Positions 37,550 through 49,784 of a DNA stretch of 64,000 bases are shown one piece after another. The notes below the pieces were generated by a model. The model worked only from the letters and a program-made list of their open reading frames with translations, was not told the origin of the DNA and did no database searches. The DNA comes from Anoplopoma fimbria. Lineage: Eukaryota > Chordata > Actinopteri > Perciformes > Anoplopomatidae. Numbering within the stretch: position 1 is the first letter of the stretch; the number at the start of each line of letters is the position of its first letter. The stretch covers positions 847,001-911,000 of the forward strand of contig NC_072458.1 in assembly GCF_027596085.1 (NCBI RefSeq), read 5' to 3'. The position numbers and the translations under genes are program-made.

Positions 37550-37939
37550 TTGCACTGTTGTTTCACCCTGGAGTACCATCCAAGGGCCTTGGAATAGCTT
37601 TCACTGCAATGACCAATGGCTCGTTTCCATTTCCATCAAACCAGAAAATGCCACGGGACTAAAGGTTCGAGTCTGAACTTACAATTGCTGGATTAAAGCC
37701 TGAACTGGCATTTGTGACAACACAGTACCAATCACAAGGGCTCTGTAAACAAATCCATCTTAGTTACAAGTTTCCCTGAAATTTTTTTCTTCCACAAGCC
37801 GATTAAAACTCGGCACAGGCTTTTTCAAGTCAGTCAGGGGATGCTCAAAGGAGAGAAGCAATGCAAAACCGGACACCTTTAAGTGTGTAAATAAACAGGT
37901 AAAACTGGAAATTCCAGCGTGAAGGGCCGAGACAGGACA

Positions 37940-38600
37940 TCTGCTGCAGCTTCTTGGCTGCTGCACCATGGCATCCTCTCGGACAGTTTTACAGGGAAAG
38001 GCATGAAAGTGCACGTTAACAGAATAATAACGAACCAAGTACTTCCTGGTTCCCAAGAAGACAGGATTTCAGACCCATTTTGGATCCGGCCTTGCCGCTG
38101 GGGCTGCTGCATGTGTGGCGCCTGCAGAGGTAAGCTAGCATCTTCTTGGGTTCCAAGAAGCTCAAGCACCGCTTTGTAACCATTCCTTTCTTGGTTTCCA
38201 CAACCCCTTATAAAAGGGAGCGATCTCCTATGTCACAGTGTTTATGTATGCGCCCCTGATGGGGGGGTCCTGCCTGGGGAGAGCGGTTGGTGGCGTTGCC
38301 TCCGATGCAGGATCAACACATCAACCTCCTCGAGCTGCAGGCAGATCTCATGTTGAGAGGCGGACCCCTACCAGACAGCTGGTGAAGCAGATTTTGACCT
38401 GGTTCGGGTAAGTGGAAGTCGAACTGCTTGAGAACAGACTAAAAACCCACTTCCCACTATGGTACTCCCTGGCACAGCGGGACATTCCACCCCTGGGGGC
38501 GGAGGCATTTACACATGAGCCATGGCCAAGAAAGCTGCTTTACGCCTTTCTACTGCTTGTCTTTCTCTTTCTTCTTTTTTTTTCTTTCATGCCTCCTCTA
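37940..38600 (+). pseudogene. decayed DIRS/Ngaro-like retrotransposon fragment (RT end / RNase H)
   Basis: Plus-strand segments follow the polyprotein order of DIRS-type elements. LLQLLGCCTMASS at about 37940 resembles the reverse-transcriptase thumb (LLG-x-MAS). Near 38255-38340, WGGPAWGERLVALP then QDQHINLLELQADL matches the RNase H 'GWGAV...HINxLEL' region. At 38385-38560, LVKQILTWFG, a stop, VEVELLENRLKTHFPLWYSL and LGAEAFTHEPWPRKLLYAF match the segment that follows RNase H (AEVDLFASxxNxxxPLWFSL...WPRxLLYAFPP). The central RNase H part is deleted and stops are present. The match to DIRS-like elements is from memory; a database search should settle the clade. Confidence 0.68.
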
Positions 38601-38722
38601 TCCTCATCTCTTGACTCATTGAGTTGCATTTAAGGGAACTGAAGTTACTCCATTATGGCGGAGCAGGGTATAAGGGAGGAGAAAGGATGAGAAGCAGCAT
38701 AAGTCAGCTTAATGATAAGCAC

Positions 38723-38773
38723 CCATTGTCTGACAAGCATGGTTTCTGCATGCTTGTCAGACAACCTATGGGT
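38723..38773. other. inverted repeat / hairpin with 16-bp perfect stem
   Basis: TTGTCTGACAAGCATG at 38727-38742 pairs perfectly with 38750-38765 across a 7-base loop. An outer CCCA/TGGG pair closes the stem with a 4-base bulge. It lies about 120 bp downstream of the DIRS-like fragment. Confidence 0.85.
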
Positions 38774-38779
38774 AAAAAT

Positions 38780-41387
38780 CACAAGATAAGTTTATGTTCA
38801 TTTAGGCTTCAGGGTTTTAAATACATACGGAAATGACAAATTAACTTACTCTTTTTAGCTATTTTTAGTTTGAACTTATTGCCTTCTCATCATTAATCTT
38901 AGCATCAAACCAAGAAAGTGAACATGAAAAAAAAATGGGGGAAAGAATAAATGAGAAAAAAGTAAACTACACGTATAAATATTTAGTGTGGAGCAGAAGT
39001 TATCCTGAAATTCCTTCTTTGTTTTGAAAAACTTCAAAAACATCTGACTTTGTAAATGATTGATGCACCCCCAGATCAAGATCATATTTTATAGAGGAAA
39101 CTTCTTTTGCAGTCATAGCTATAAGGTTCAACAGGTTTTCAAAGGATCAAAGGATGGGAAAGAGAGAAAATTAGGGACAGAGAAGGGAAAGGGAAAGTAA
39201 GAGAAATGTGCCAGTAAAGGCATTCCACAAAAAAATGGTAAAGACGACAAGAAATATACAATAAAACAGGTCAAAAGTAAGAAAATAGTTTTATAGATGG
39301 AGGTCATGTGATGAAAGAATGCCTTAAAGCAGAAAGAAGAGGGAAGCAGATGGATGAAAACGGAAACAAGAGCAAAACCATGACTAGGCAAAAAGCAGGA
39401 GGTAATAAAGAGGACGGAGGACAAACAGACTGGGAGCATTGAAGGAAAAAAATGCACAAGGTAAGGATGGAGATGAGGTGGACAAGATGGAGACCCTAAG
39501 AAACATTTAAATTATTGATTTTGTCAATTGATGCATGTCATTTAATGTCTGGCACATTTTTGTTTTCAGACGCATGCATCTACAGTAACCTCTCTTACAG
39601 AGACCTCCCTCTCCAACACTCTTACCCAGACAGCAACTGTCAATCTAAATGGCTCTTACTGAGGGATTCTTTTAGTTTTCCCAGCCTCTCCACCGTAAAA
39701 ATAAAAATCCCTTTGCAGACGTCTACTATATCCATTTTTATTTCAAGTTCATCTTAATATAGTGCTCACATGCCATATGTACCGTGACAGATTTATTACC
39801 TGATTTGGAGTCTTAATCTCATTATTTGGGTTTCTTAAATCCGTCTTTCTAACGTTCTTTACCTACAGGAGGACAGATTGCTTGGCACAAACTCACGAAA
39901 ATTGTGCAGTGTCAAAGGTTGCTTTTTTCACAATGTTTGACAACAAGCAAGGTATATGCTACCTTGCGAGCGTCGACACGCCCACCGCGACCAGTGAGAA
40001 GTGTCAGAAATGACAGCATTTACCAATAATTTTGGCAATATAGTATGTGGTCTACACATACACCTAACTCATATACAGTAATAGACCAGAGTTTTTGGTC
40101 TGTCACTATGATTCCGTCTAACCAATTGTTAAGGCACAGAAATCAAAATTGTATGCAGTTCTGGCAGAATCTGTATTGGGTCTCATCAATGGGAGCTGCT
40201 TCTGTCATCCACAAAGGCATGTAGGATATATGAGGTCCCTCGCTTTCAGCTGATTAAATCTCTGTAGCCATTATACAGCAGCAGGAGTGATGTGTTCCAT
40301 CTAAAGCTTCTAATTTGAGCGATGTACTACATATTACTAATGTGCTCCACCATTATACAAACTTTAAAACCGCATGGATAACGTCATCACAGTACATCAT
40401 TTGAAATGGCTTTGAGCTTGAGAAAAACAATCCTGTTTCATACAAAATGTCATTCCTATGGAACTTTCAGAAAGTAAACTTTCAATTTACTTTTTGAGTG
40501 AAACTTATTTTTAAGGTTTAACAATACAACCTAATTAGGTTTGGAAACAAACACCAAGGTTAAGCACAAAATGACTTGAAATTTAAACAAAATAAAAACT
40601 GCAACAAAAGACAATTCGAGATGCATCTTGAGCTCAAACATTTCATCAAAGAGAACATTTTCTATTACTTTTGTGAAAAGCTGCTATGTCATTCATTCTT
40701 GGCACCAATATTAAAAGTTCTTTCATTTGTCCTGCCCCTTGACTGAAACTTCCTCAAAGTTTCGAACAACGCAATTTTTTGAAATATCATGCAAACAAAA
40801 AAAGACAAAAAACATGACTCAACCAACTCTGGAGGGTAAGGTAATAAAGCCCAGACTGAAAACAACCACCATTAACCCTGAAGGTTTAAGAGAGGGAGTC
40901 GTAGACATCCCTCTCTCTGATCTGATACTTGCATGTGCATGGCCTTGTGCATGCATTTGTGTTTGTTTGTGTTTCAGCATGCTTACAGTCAGGTCACTAA
41001 TTACAAGTAATTGTGTTACTCAACTTTTGGTACACTGCAGAGCTCCATCACAGATGCCTTTGGGAAAGGCTAAAAATGATTTCACATATTCTGTATTTAA
41101 AAAAAATAAATGAGACATTACTTTTTAACAAGCAGCCAGCATATGTTAAACGTACCAGCAAGGGGTAACTTAACATGAGCTCCAGTGACTGTACTCCCGA
41201 TGTCTTGTCTGAACAGCGAAGTAGAGATGTTCAGTACTTTATATCGAGATTGAGAGGGAGAGAGATTTAGATAGTAGAGAGAGAGAGAGCAAGAGAGTAA
41301 GTGAGTGGAGAAGGAAAGCCTTTCAGTACGGAAATTCAACAGTATTTTATTTGTGAAATCAGTAAAGAGCTCTAACTGTCATACAGT

Positions 41388-41394
<7 letters not shown>
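38780..41394. other. non-coding interval; purine-rich stretch at about 39130-39440
   Basis: The plus strand at 39130-39440 is strongly A/G-biased. The remainder is AT-rich unique sequence without identifiable genes or transposons. Confidence 0.5.

Positions 41395-41420
<26 letters not shown>
41395..41420. repeat. poly-T tract, 26 bp
   Basis: A homopolymer T run; no retroposon body identified. Confidence 0.95.
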
Positions 41421-41426
<6 letters not shown>

Positions 41427-42664
41427 GTGGTGAAAAAGCTGTCAATATCAAAATGCTCAGGGTCAAACCTGAGAAGATGTAGATTTAATGCTGAGTTTAA
41501 GACAATTCTTCAAATGTAGTGAGTAGCATTACTCTCATGAAATAATAAAAAAAAAAAAAGCCATATTATTTACATTTTCGGTAACTAGCATTTCTCATCC
41601 TATTACATTCCAAAGGTAACGGTAAAGGTAAACTTGCAGCGAAAAGGCCATCACATCTCTGTTAGTAACAATAAAATGATATACTTATTCCACATTCACT
41701 TTAAAAACGATAAATAAACTATGGAAAACTTAAATTAAATGATTCTTTTTTATTTTCATTGGTATTTTGTCAAATACAGATATGCCAAGATGATTGCATG
41801 GTAACATGTATGTTGATATTTTCACAAGCGTGTTCTAGGGCCCGTCTTAATAGCATGCAACCACCATCGTGACTACCTTACGCCACTGTCTGATGGAGTA
41901 GATGCGCTCCTTTATAATCAATAGATCTTTATACAGGCAGAGTAGCGGCCTGCAGATGCATCTACATGGTGACAGGTGGTTCAAGTGTGCCTGATGCAAC
42001 TCATTGACATCATCAGCAAGTTAAATTAATGCGTTCATATGTAGAGAAATTTAGAATTTATGAAGTAAACCGGTGAAGACAAGATAATTATAAAACTTTA
42101 CATCCAAGGGTTTCTTTTCTACTGGCTCTTGTGATCGTCTAGAATTCACCGTAACATTAGTCACAACCAAGCTAACCTCTAATATCAAACCACCAATCTT
42201 GCTGCAAGACCTCATTTGGATGAGGACACCTCATCACAGAATTTGACAATGAAGAACAATGGCTGAATAACCCTGTCATATCAAAGTCAATAAGTGAAAT
42301 ATCTCTTTCATATAGTCCTGATCCTTACAGAGATTGGAAATAAGAAAGTCAGTAAGATAGATTGAGGTTCTTAATATATTGGTGGGCGATAAGAGGCCAT
42401 TAATTCACTGGAATAAGAAAAAAGGTCTCAACTGAATAGATGGAAGTAACCGTAATTTGTTCCAACCCCCAATTATATCTTGCTTTTCTATTCCCACCAA
42501 TCCCAACTGGCTATGTCCATCTCAACAGCTTTGTATTTACTAAAACGTCTCAACTGCTGTCTTTCTACCTCTGCTCTACCTCCAAATCTTCACCAAAAAG
42601 TTCTCTCTGCTTTGCAGTAATCTTCGACCATGCATGGGAAATAAATTGACTTGTCAGAGTAGAA

Positions 42665-42900
42665 TTGCTCACGTCTGGTTTGCCATCTCCTCTTTTTCCC
42701 ATCCCCCTCTGCTCTTCTTTTTTCTTTCCTTTTTAGGATCCATGATCCCTTCTTTTTCCTTTGACCCTCCTCTTTTTTCCTTTCTCCTGCTATGATTTTG
42801 GTTATCATTTTCTTTCCTGAATGTGTTGTTTGCTTCTCTATTACCCTCCCTCCCCTTCTTTCTCTCTTTACTCTCTCTTCCTCTCTCCCTGGCTGTGGGG
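42665..42900. repeat. pyrimidine-rich low-complexity stretch
   Basis: The plus strand is about 80 percent C/T over more than 200 bp. It translates to Lys/Arg/Glu-rich minus-strand frames, which I do not consider genes. Confidence 0.75.
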
Positions 42901-43660
42901 TGATGTATGGTCCCTGTCAGCGCTGGAATCAATGGGACGCCAGTTGTTTTAATTTAGCCTGGGAGCCCAGTGGATCCAGATCCTCAGCGTCATGGAAGAG
43001 CGATGGCAGTGGCCTTTCTCTCCTCTGTTTTTACTCCCCTCCCTCTGTCCTCCCTCGCTGCTGCATTGATCAACACTTAGCTCCCGTTGGACAATGCTCC
43101 GTGGAGGCCCACACCATTCTCAGGCCTTAGTTATTTGACCAGCAAACTCTGATCGGTTCATCCTTGAGTCCAAGAGGATGTCCGTGCCAAAATTGAGGAA
43201 ATTCCCTCCCTGAGAATGGAAGGATGGACGGATGGACGGACAACCACAAACATAATGTCTCCGGCCACGGCTACCCCCCGCGCAGAGGCATCAGAACACA
43301 CAGTCTCCATTTTATACTCCAGGTTCATTTAAAGCATATTTGCAAAGACATGACAGTGAAACCGTGAGGATCTGCCTCAAGCAGGCAATCGATGATGGAC
43401 TGAAAGGTAAAAGGTTGGACGAGCTTTATTTGACCGTGATCCAGGGCTCATCAGCCACATTTCTCCTGACAGCTCCTCCTCTCCTTCTGTCTCGTATCAT
43501 TTTCCTCCCTTTCGTCATCTCCTCTTCATTGCTACCCACCATTAATACAAATCATCTCTCTCCATATTCCCCAACGCCAGGCTTGAGCGAAAGCCGTCAT
43601 GCAAAGCTCACATTGGGGGCTAAAGTAATTAAAGTGGCTGCTTTGAAACAAAAGACTGAC
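42900..43660. promoter_or_regulatory. candidate conserved non-coding region
   Basis: Mixed, high-complexity sequence following the pyrimidine tract. It includes TTGTTTTAATTTAGCCTGGG and, near 43620, TAAAGTAATTAAAGTGG followed by CTTTGAAACAAAAG (homeodomain and TCF/LEF-like words). No coding exon is supported. Weak inference. Confidence 0.25.
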
Positions 43661-45434
43661 TAGAGAGGCTTTGGAGAAAATGAAAGAAATGTGCACAGAA
43701 AGAAGGGGAAGCAATCAGAGAGGTGGGTTCCACCACAATGGCTCTGTTGATGAAAAATGTGCTTTACACACGGGTCATGTATTATTGGGTTTTTAACAGA
43801 TGTATGCATGATGTGACACAAATGGTTGGAGGGGTTTGGTCTTTGTTAGAGCCACAGCACAATTGCATTCAGGAACTATCGAAATAATAGAAAGCGTTGT
43901 CTAATAGAGCAGATTATTGTAAGGGCTGTAAAACAATGAAAATATTTTCAAGATATGTTCTCCAGCTGAAATCAACCTTAAAATATTAACATGAAATGTT
44001 AATATGTTTTATGAACAAAGGGGGAAAAGTGGTATTGGAGAATGACCTCAACATTTTGCATCAGTTACTAAGTGCAACAACAGACAAGATGATTAGCTAA
44101 CTAGTCCTGAAACAAATGTAAGCAATGCCCTTTTCACCCATCGTATCCAAGCCAAGGTAAAACACAAGATCCAACCCTGGCTCCTTGAACTTATGCTCGT
44201 AATGTATAACTAATAGGTTTTTCCGATAACAATTTGTTGGTAAACGGAATTGCTTGCCTTGGTTATGTTCCCTGGCAATGTTTTTTCAAATGAGGAAAGC
44301 ATGAATACATTTATTGCATGGGGTTAATAAAGATGTGGTCGGGTTGGATGAATGCGGTACACCTGGCTAGTCTTTGACCACTGGAGACAGGGTTGCGTGA
44401 TTTGTCCATCATAGCAGAGAGTTCCACTAGATAGCTACGAGAGTTGCAGTTCAAAGTTATGGCTTTTTTTCCTGGCTTCAGTTAAACACTTTTTTTCGGT
44501 CATATAAAAACAAGATGAACAGAGAGGCTCCGCTGCCGTGAAACCATTAAATAAAAGTGAGAGCAGGGAATTTAATTCCCACAACGGTCCTGTGTGCTGT
44601 AGCAAAAGAAAAAGCTATTTAGTATCAGTTGGATTCAAAGTTTCATCGTTGTAGCCGAGTATGCAGAACAACTTTTCGCTCGTTTTCCACTACCTGAAAT
44701 GTCTTGAAAGATACCAATCTTCCATCAATCCAGACATGGAAAAAAAAAAAAAAAAAAAAACACGACAAGATGACAGTAAAGAAGTTGGCAGGTGCCAACG
44801 GCTTGAAATTAACATAGTGGAACATGACAGAGTGAAAAGAGGATAGTGCCATTGAGGTGAAGTCGGCGTGGTGTCAGAGAGCACCTGTGACGCTCCCAGG
44901 TATGCAGTGCACTCCATTTAGCATTACAGCACTGTGAATTTGTCAGAAGGAAGCAGACAGAGGAACTGTTAACTGTTATTTCAAGCTGTCACCTTGAATC
45001 TGTATCACACAATGCCTCATAGGACTCGTCCGTCTATGACAAGAAAAAGAAGAGATTCAGTGGCATATGAGGAGGAGACGTACAAAAAGACAGATCCAGC
45101 ATTATTATGAGCGAGAAATATGCTTTGCACCTGTCACTTGTGAGGAAACAACTAGATGATAATGTTCATGTGAAATTTAAGCATTTGAGAATTTGAAAGG
45201 AATGCAATCATCATAATTTGTGTCTCAAAACCAAGTCCATCATGATGAAGAAACTCAATACCCGTACTTTCTTTATAAATAAAGACACAAACGCTTTTTA
45301 AAGACCCAATTCAGATTTTACAGGATCCTGGTTCTTACGACTTTCCTCCTTTCATCTAGGTTTGCAAAGACGTGTTGCCTCCTCCCTGCGGCCACCATTT
45401 CTAACATAAATGTCACGGGCTGCAGGAGCAGGCA
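43661..45434. other. non-coding interval with a poly-A tract (44740-44760)
   Basis: AT-rich DNA with a 10-bp-stem palindrome at 43983-44005 and a 21-base poly-A. No genes recognised. Confidence 0.5.
44740..44760. repeat. poly-A tract, 21 bp
   Basis: A homopolymer A run. Confidence 0.95.
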
Positions 45435-45435
45435 T

Positions 45436-45466
45436 TGTGCCTCATCCACAAACATTACGTGTGCAC
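45436..45466 (+). repeat. possible second copy of a MITE terminus
   Basis: GTGCCTCATCCACAAACATT followed by ACGTGTGCACA resembles the left end of the MITE at 49544 (GGCCTCATTCACAAATAGTG, CATACGCACA). No matching right end was found, so it may be a truncated relative. Confidence 0.35.
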
Positions 45467-47477
45467 ATAAGGTGTCTAAACCATGAGGACAAAAATGTTA
45501 CGCACAACCTGGGATTCATCACTACTTTCTTACCTCTGCAACCCATGGGGCCGTAAGGGCTGAGCACAAGCCTCTCTTGAATGTTCAGACATCCTGTCAG
45601 CTGAATTGGCCATGTGAGGCTCAAATGAAAGTCCTCCTTCTCTTCTGGCAAACACAATTTGTTCAGCACTTAAAATGTGTCCGTCCACTATAATTAAACC
45701 GATAAGGAACTTTGCCAAATAGTCCAAATAATCCAGAATAAAATCAGCTTCACAGTACTGCAGCTATACCAAAAAACACAAGTAAATACAAACAAGTTTA
45801 AGTCAAGGAAATATGATGGATGACATCTATAAACAAATTCTAAATCAATAGTGAGCTGAAGTTGCTAACAATCATTGGATATGGCTAACTGTGTTATGGT
45901 AAGAGGACAAAATTAATTGACTCATTTCCCCTTTATTAATCTGCACAGCTAACAGAGAAAACGCAATCTCTAGCAACACTGATTCAAATGAAAAACTTTT
46001 GTTTAATACTTTCTTATCAAACTTGGGTTGATAGACACAGACATTGTCTAAACTGATATTCTACATTGTGTTGAAAAGACAGATCAAACACCGGCTTTGA
46101 CAAGCTGTCACAGGAATAAAAAAAAGAAAAACACCAAAAAAAAAAAGACAAATCCAAGAGGGACCATAGTGCAGAGATAATACTGGATTTTCTGCGATGG
46201 GATACCTGACTTTCTACTCTCCCGTTACCTTGGAGACGGGACACAGGAGCGTACAGACCCATAGATACGTGCACACATACATGCGCACCCATACACATAA
46301 GAGAAGGTGGACCCATAGTTAAAAGAGAGGGCAGAGGAGGGGGTATTGGGCAGTCTGACATTTCAAATTGAGTTCCTTCTACAGTGTGGAAATGTCATGT
46401 TATTCGGGCAGACACATCTATCAAAGTCAGGGAGAGTTTCCAAACAGTAGACAGTAAAATAATCATCACTTCATTACATCCTCTTGTGTGTTCTCTGTCG
46501 CTACAATTACCTTTCTTCTTTTCCTGCTCACGCACCTACAATTACCCTCAAATGTGTAAATGGACGTGGATTTGCACACCATTTTTATTTCTTAATCTCT
46601 CGACAGATAAACCTCAGCGTCACAAAAGGTGGGAATTGCTGGAACGCACTTTGTTTTCTCCCATTTTGCCAGTGTATTTGTTGGATGGAATTCACTTGTG
46701 AAAGATATAAAAACCCATTGGAGAGCTCCCAAAAGAGTCGCTAGTACTTCTGTAAAAACATCGCTTTCTGGGGAGAAGAAGAAGTAGAAAAAGATGGAAA
46801 AGCAGTGGGTGCTAGATAGTGTTCAGATGCACACACCTGCACCGACGCACACAACACACACATACAAGTATTTGCCCGCTGGGTAGTCAGAAATGTCAAG
46901 AAAACACATCACGCTGTCACCGACTCCAAATGGAAGTATATAGTATAAAACAGGAGCCTGCAACGTGTGCCACCACAGGACACGGCATCCAGAGCACAGC
47001 AGTGCACCTAAGGCTAGCAAACAGTCATCACAAACCGGAGCACTCCTCCACCCGGCCATCATTATGTCCGGGTTAGTTGCATAAAGTCCACGTGCTCTGC
47101 TTGGAAGATAATAAAATGCTTGCTTGGACACAATGCAGGATCATTGCAGAGGAAATGTTGCGCCTGCTGCTTTGCCCAAAGGCATGGGTATGTTGGTCTG
47201 CAGTGGAGAGCCGGTGCCCAGAGCAGTGCTGTTAGTGGAGGAGAGGGAGAGAAACATGTCGTGAGGCTAATGACAAAATCCAACATCCCCCAAAATCTAG
47301 CTTAAAGAAAAAGCAATGGAAAGTCAACTTTTTCTTCTTTATTAAATGTTGCAGTAAACCCTTGTCCAATGAATCAGCCGTACTGAATATTATTTTTGTT
47401 CTGCTTCAGAAAGGAAGCCATTATTCAAATAGCCAATAGTTAAAACTCCACGGAGGGATTCAATCTTTCCCTGCTGG
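45467..47477. other. non-coding interval without recognisable features
   Basis: Open frames here on either strand have no family resemblance. No transposon body or long repeat is seen. Confidence 0.45.
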
Positions 47478-47498
47478 AAAAAAAAAAAAAAAAAAAAA
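47478..47498. repeat. poly-A tract followed by GAA units
   Basis: Twenty-one A followed by GAAGAAGAAA. Confidence 0.95.
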
Positions 47499-47740
47499 GA
47501 AGAAGAAAATCCCTGCATAGCAAAATAATAATACTAATGCATCATTCAAGACCTACAATCGTCGAGCAACCTACAGAGCCATTAGCTCTTATGTGAAAAG
47601 TGGTCATGCGACAATTTCCAGCTAGGAAAATTGTTCACATCATTTCCTAGTGGAATTATTAAATATATCGGGAATGTGTGCTAGCAGGGGCAGCAAAAAA
47701 AAATACAGCTTTCAAACGGTGCAAATTGTATTGTATGGTG

Positions 47741-47762
47741 TATTATTATTATTATTATTATT
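47741..47762. repeat. (ATT)n trinucleotide repeat
   Basis: Seven ATT units. Confidence 0.95.
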
Positions 47763-48034
47763 CAAAAATGTAGGTAAAAATGACGATGATGGAACATCCC
47801 ATGCAGTTGTAATGTTTGGTTCAAATCCAGCTATTGGACCTACATTATAATGTATATCATAAAACGTCCTTTCAAGACTACCTCTACACTTTCCTCTGTC
47901 TAGGAGAAAAATGCCCATTCATTTATTTTTTTTAATGATTTTTTTTTTAAGAAGATGCAAGGGTACATCAACATAATTTAGGGAGGCAGTTCTGCATTAT
48001 GTGAAAATATGTGGTCCAAAATTAAGCATTGCAG

Positions 48035-48058
48035 ACTCTAGACTCTAGAGTCTAGAGT
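48035..48058. other. 24-bp perfect palindrome
   Basis: The stretch is identical to its own reverse complement and is built from overlapping CTCTAGA/TCTAGAG units. Confidence 0.95.
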
Positions 48059-48489
48059 AAAAACTGTGTCCTTCCAAGCACAAAATGATAAGCTTGAGTC
48101 AACTTCCGTCCTCCTCCAGGCAAACGATTAAAACATTTTTTACAATCTGAGTTTGTCATCCTTTATCAAACGAGATTTACAGTAGAAGTAGTGCAGGGTC
48201 GTCTTAAACTAATTCACCCACTTAGCTGCTAAAATAAACTGCTCAAAATATAGGAAAATAATAAAGATTTTGGCATCAAGGAAATGCAGCTGCAACATGT
48301 ATGATTTGTATTATCATCTGTTCTCTTGGTGAACATATTTTTAATGAAACAAATTTTTGTTAAAACAGGCTAGCAGCTGTAGGAAGGACAATCTTGTCTG
48401 TATGGTCATTTCTTTGGTCCAAAATATTTGGTCTCCAGAAGAAGAAATCAAATAAATATGGTTACCTGTGGACTCTGCCTCTATGGAGG

Positions 48490-48835
48490 TTAACATTTTT
48501 TGTATTGATTGAAATGTTTTCAACAACCCTTGAATGGATTTCCACAGAAATTTGGTTCAGGCATCCATTGTGCCCAGAAGATGATTCCTGTTGACTTGTG
48601 TAATCCTTTACCTTTTTTCTACAGCACCACTGTCACGTAACTGCAAAATGTATGCCATACCGCAAACCCTTAGTTCTACTTTGGGTTGTGCTAATAAGAA
48701 CATTTTAGCATGCTAACATGCTAAACTAACATTATGCCATCTAAACATCAGCATGCTAGGATTGTCGACATCAGCATGCTGATACTAGTATTTAGTTCAC
48801 AGCTGTCACAGCCTCACTGAGCTATGAGCATGGGA
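48490..48835 (+). repeat. GCATGC-rich teleost interspersed repeat, copy 4
   Basis: The most complete copy: CAACAACCCTTGAATGGATT, CAGAAATTTGGTTCAGGCAT, GCCCAGAAGATGATTCCTGT, TTTTAGCATGCTAACATGCT, AACATCAGCATGCTAGGATT, CAGCATGCTGATACTAGTAT and CACAGCC-TCACTGAGCTATG. The series agrees in order with a family abundant in percomorph genomes. Confidence 0.8.
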
Positions 48836-49266
48836 AAGTCTTAATAATACAGACTTTCTGCAAAGTTCTTATTAAAAATATATAGTACTTTGACAGTGTC
48901 ATTATAGCTCCTTATTATAGACTCATTTGCCAAGTGGTTATAGTTGACCCTTGCTGAAGTGAAGTACTGTAAATACTTCTTAACAGAAGCAGTTCTGATT
49001 GGCTTAATGCAAAATGTTTTTGTATCAGCCATAGAATGAAAGAATCTCTTCAACCTTCATTTTGTAGTTTAAAAGATATCTCGGAAGAGATTCATCACAG
49101 AAATAGGTGTCATTTTCCTCATTACAGATAATGCAATGCCACCACAGGATACTGTATTTTAAGAAGGAAAAAGTAAAGCTTTCCTGGTCTTACTCCGCTA
49201 TCGCATTTATGCAACAAGTATAAACCTGTTCTCTTGAGATTGCTAAAAGAAAGACAAATATGAAAT

Positions 49267-49500
49267 CATTATTATTATTATATTCCTTTATTGATCCCCA
49301 TGGGGGAAATTCAAGTGTTGCAGCAGCTCAACTACACAGACAATAAATACACATACAACTACACATACAATAAATAAATACTATACAAACAGACAATAAA
49401 TACAATACTATACAACAAAATAAAGATAGAAATAAAATAAGAATAAAAATGTACAGTATATCCACATGGGGGGGGGGGTTACAGGATGACTTTACAGGAT
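49267..49500 (+). repeat. teleost retroposon-like 3' module (TTTATTGATCCCC...GGGGGAAATTC)
   Basis: TCCTTTATTGATCCCCATGG then GGGAAATTCAAGTGTTGCAG then CACAGACAATAAATACA and A-rich AATAAAATAAGAATAAAAAT. This arrangement is very common in fish genomes as the end of retroposed repeats. I cannot name the family. Confidence 0.5.
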
Positions 49501-49543
49501 GAAAGAAAGTGGTTTCATAGTTTAATCCACAGTACACGCAATG

Positions 49544-49784
49544 GGCCTCATTCACAAATAGTGCATACGCACAAATCTGTACATGTAATGAAACTTTACT
49601 AAAGGCGTTTAAAACCATTAGTTTAATAATGCTATTGGCCAAATGTGCTAAATTAATATAAAATTGACACATTTTCATCCTCATCAATTAATTAGATTTT
49701 TTAAAATATAGTACATTTTTTTAATCTTCTATTGAGGTTTTCGAATGTAGCTAGAAATGTCCGCACACATAAGTGAATGAGGCC
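49544..49784. mobile_element. MITE, 241 bp, with 12-bp TIRs and CAATG target duplication
   Basis: GGCCTCATTCAC at 49544-49555 is the exact inverse of GTGAATGAGGCC at 49773-49784. CAATG flanks both sides as a perfect direct repeat (49539-49543 and 49785-49789). The interior is AT-rich and non-coding, so movement would depend on a transposase encoded elsewhere. The superfamily is uncertain: if the terminus is extended outward by two bases (TGGGCC...), the duplication shrinks, and a PIF/Harbinger-type 3-bp duplication could then apply. Confidence 0.75.

Noticed and set aside
37655..37680. GGTTCGAGTCT, like a tRNA B box
   Set aside because: No A box at proper distance and no complementary T-arm or acceptor stem, so not a tRNA gene.
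42669..42932. Lys/Arg/Glu-rich minus-strand frames
   Set aside because: Arise from a pyrimidine-rich plus strand; low complexity with no splice support.
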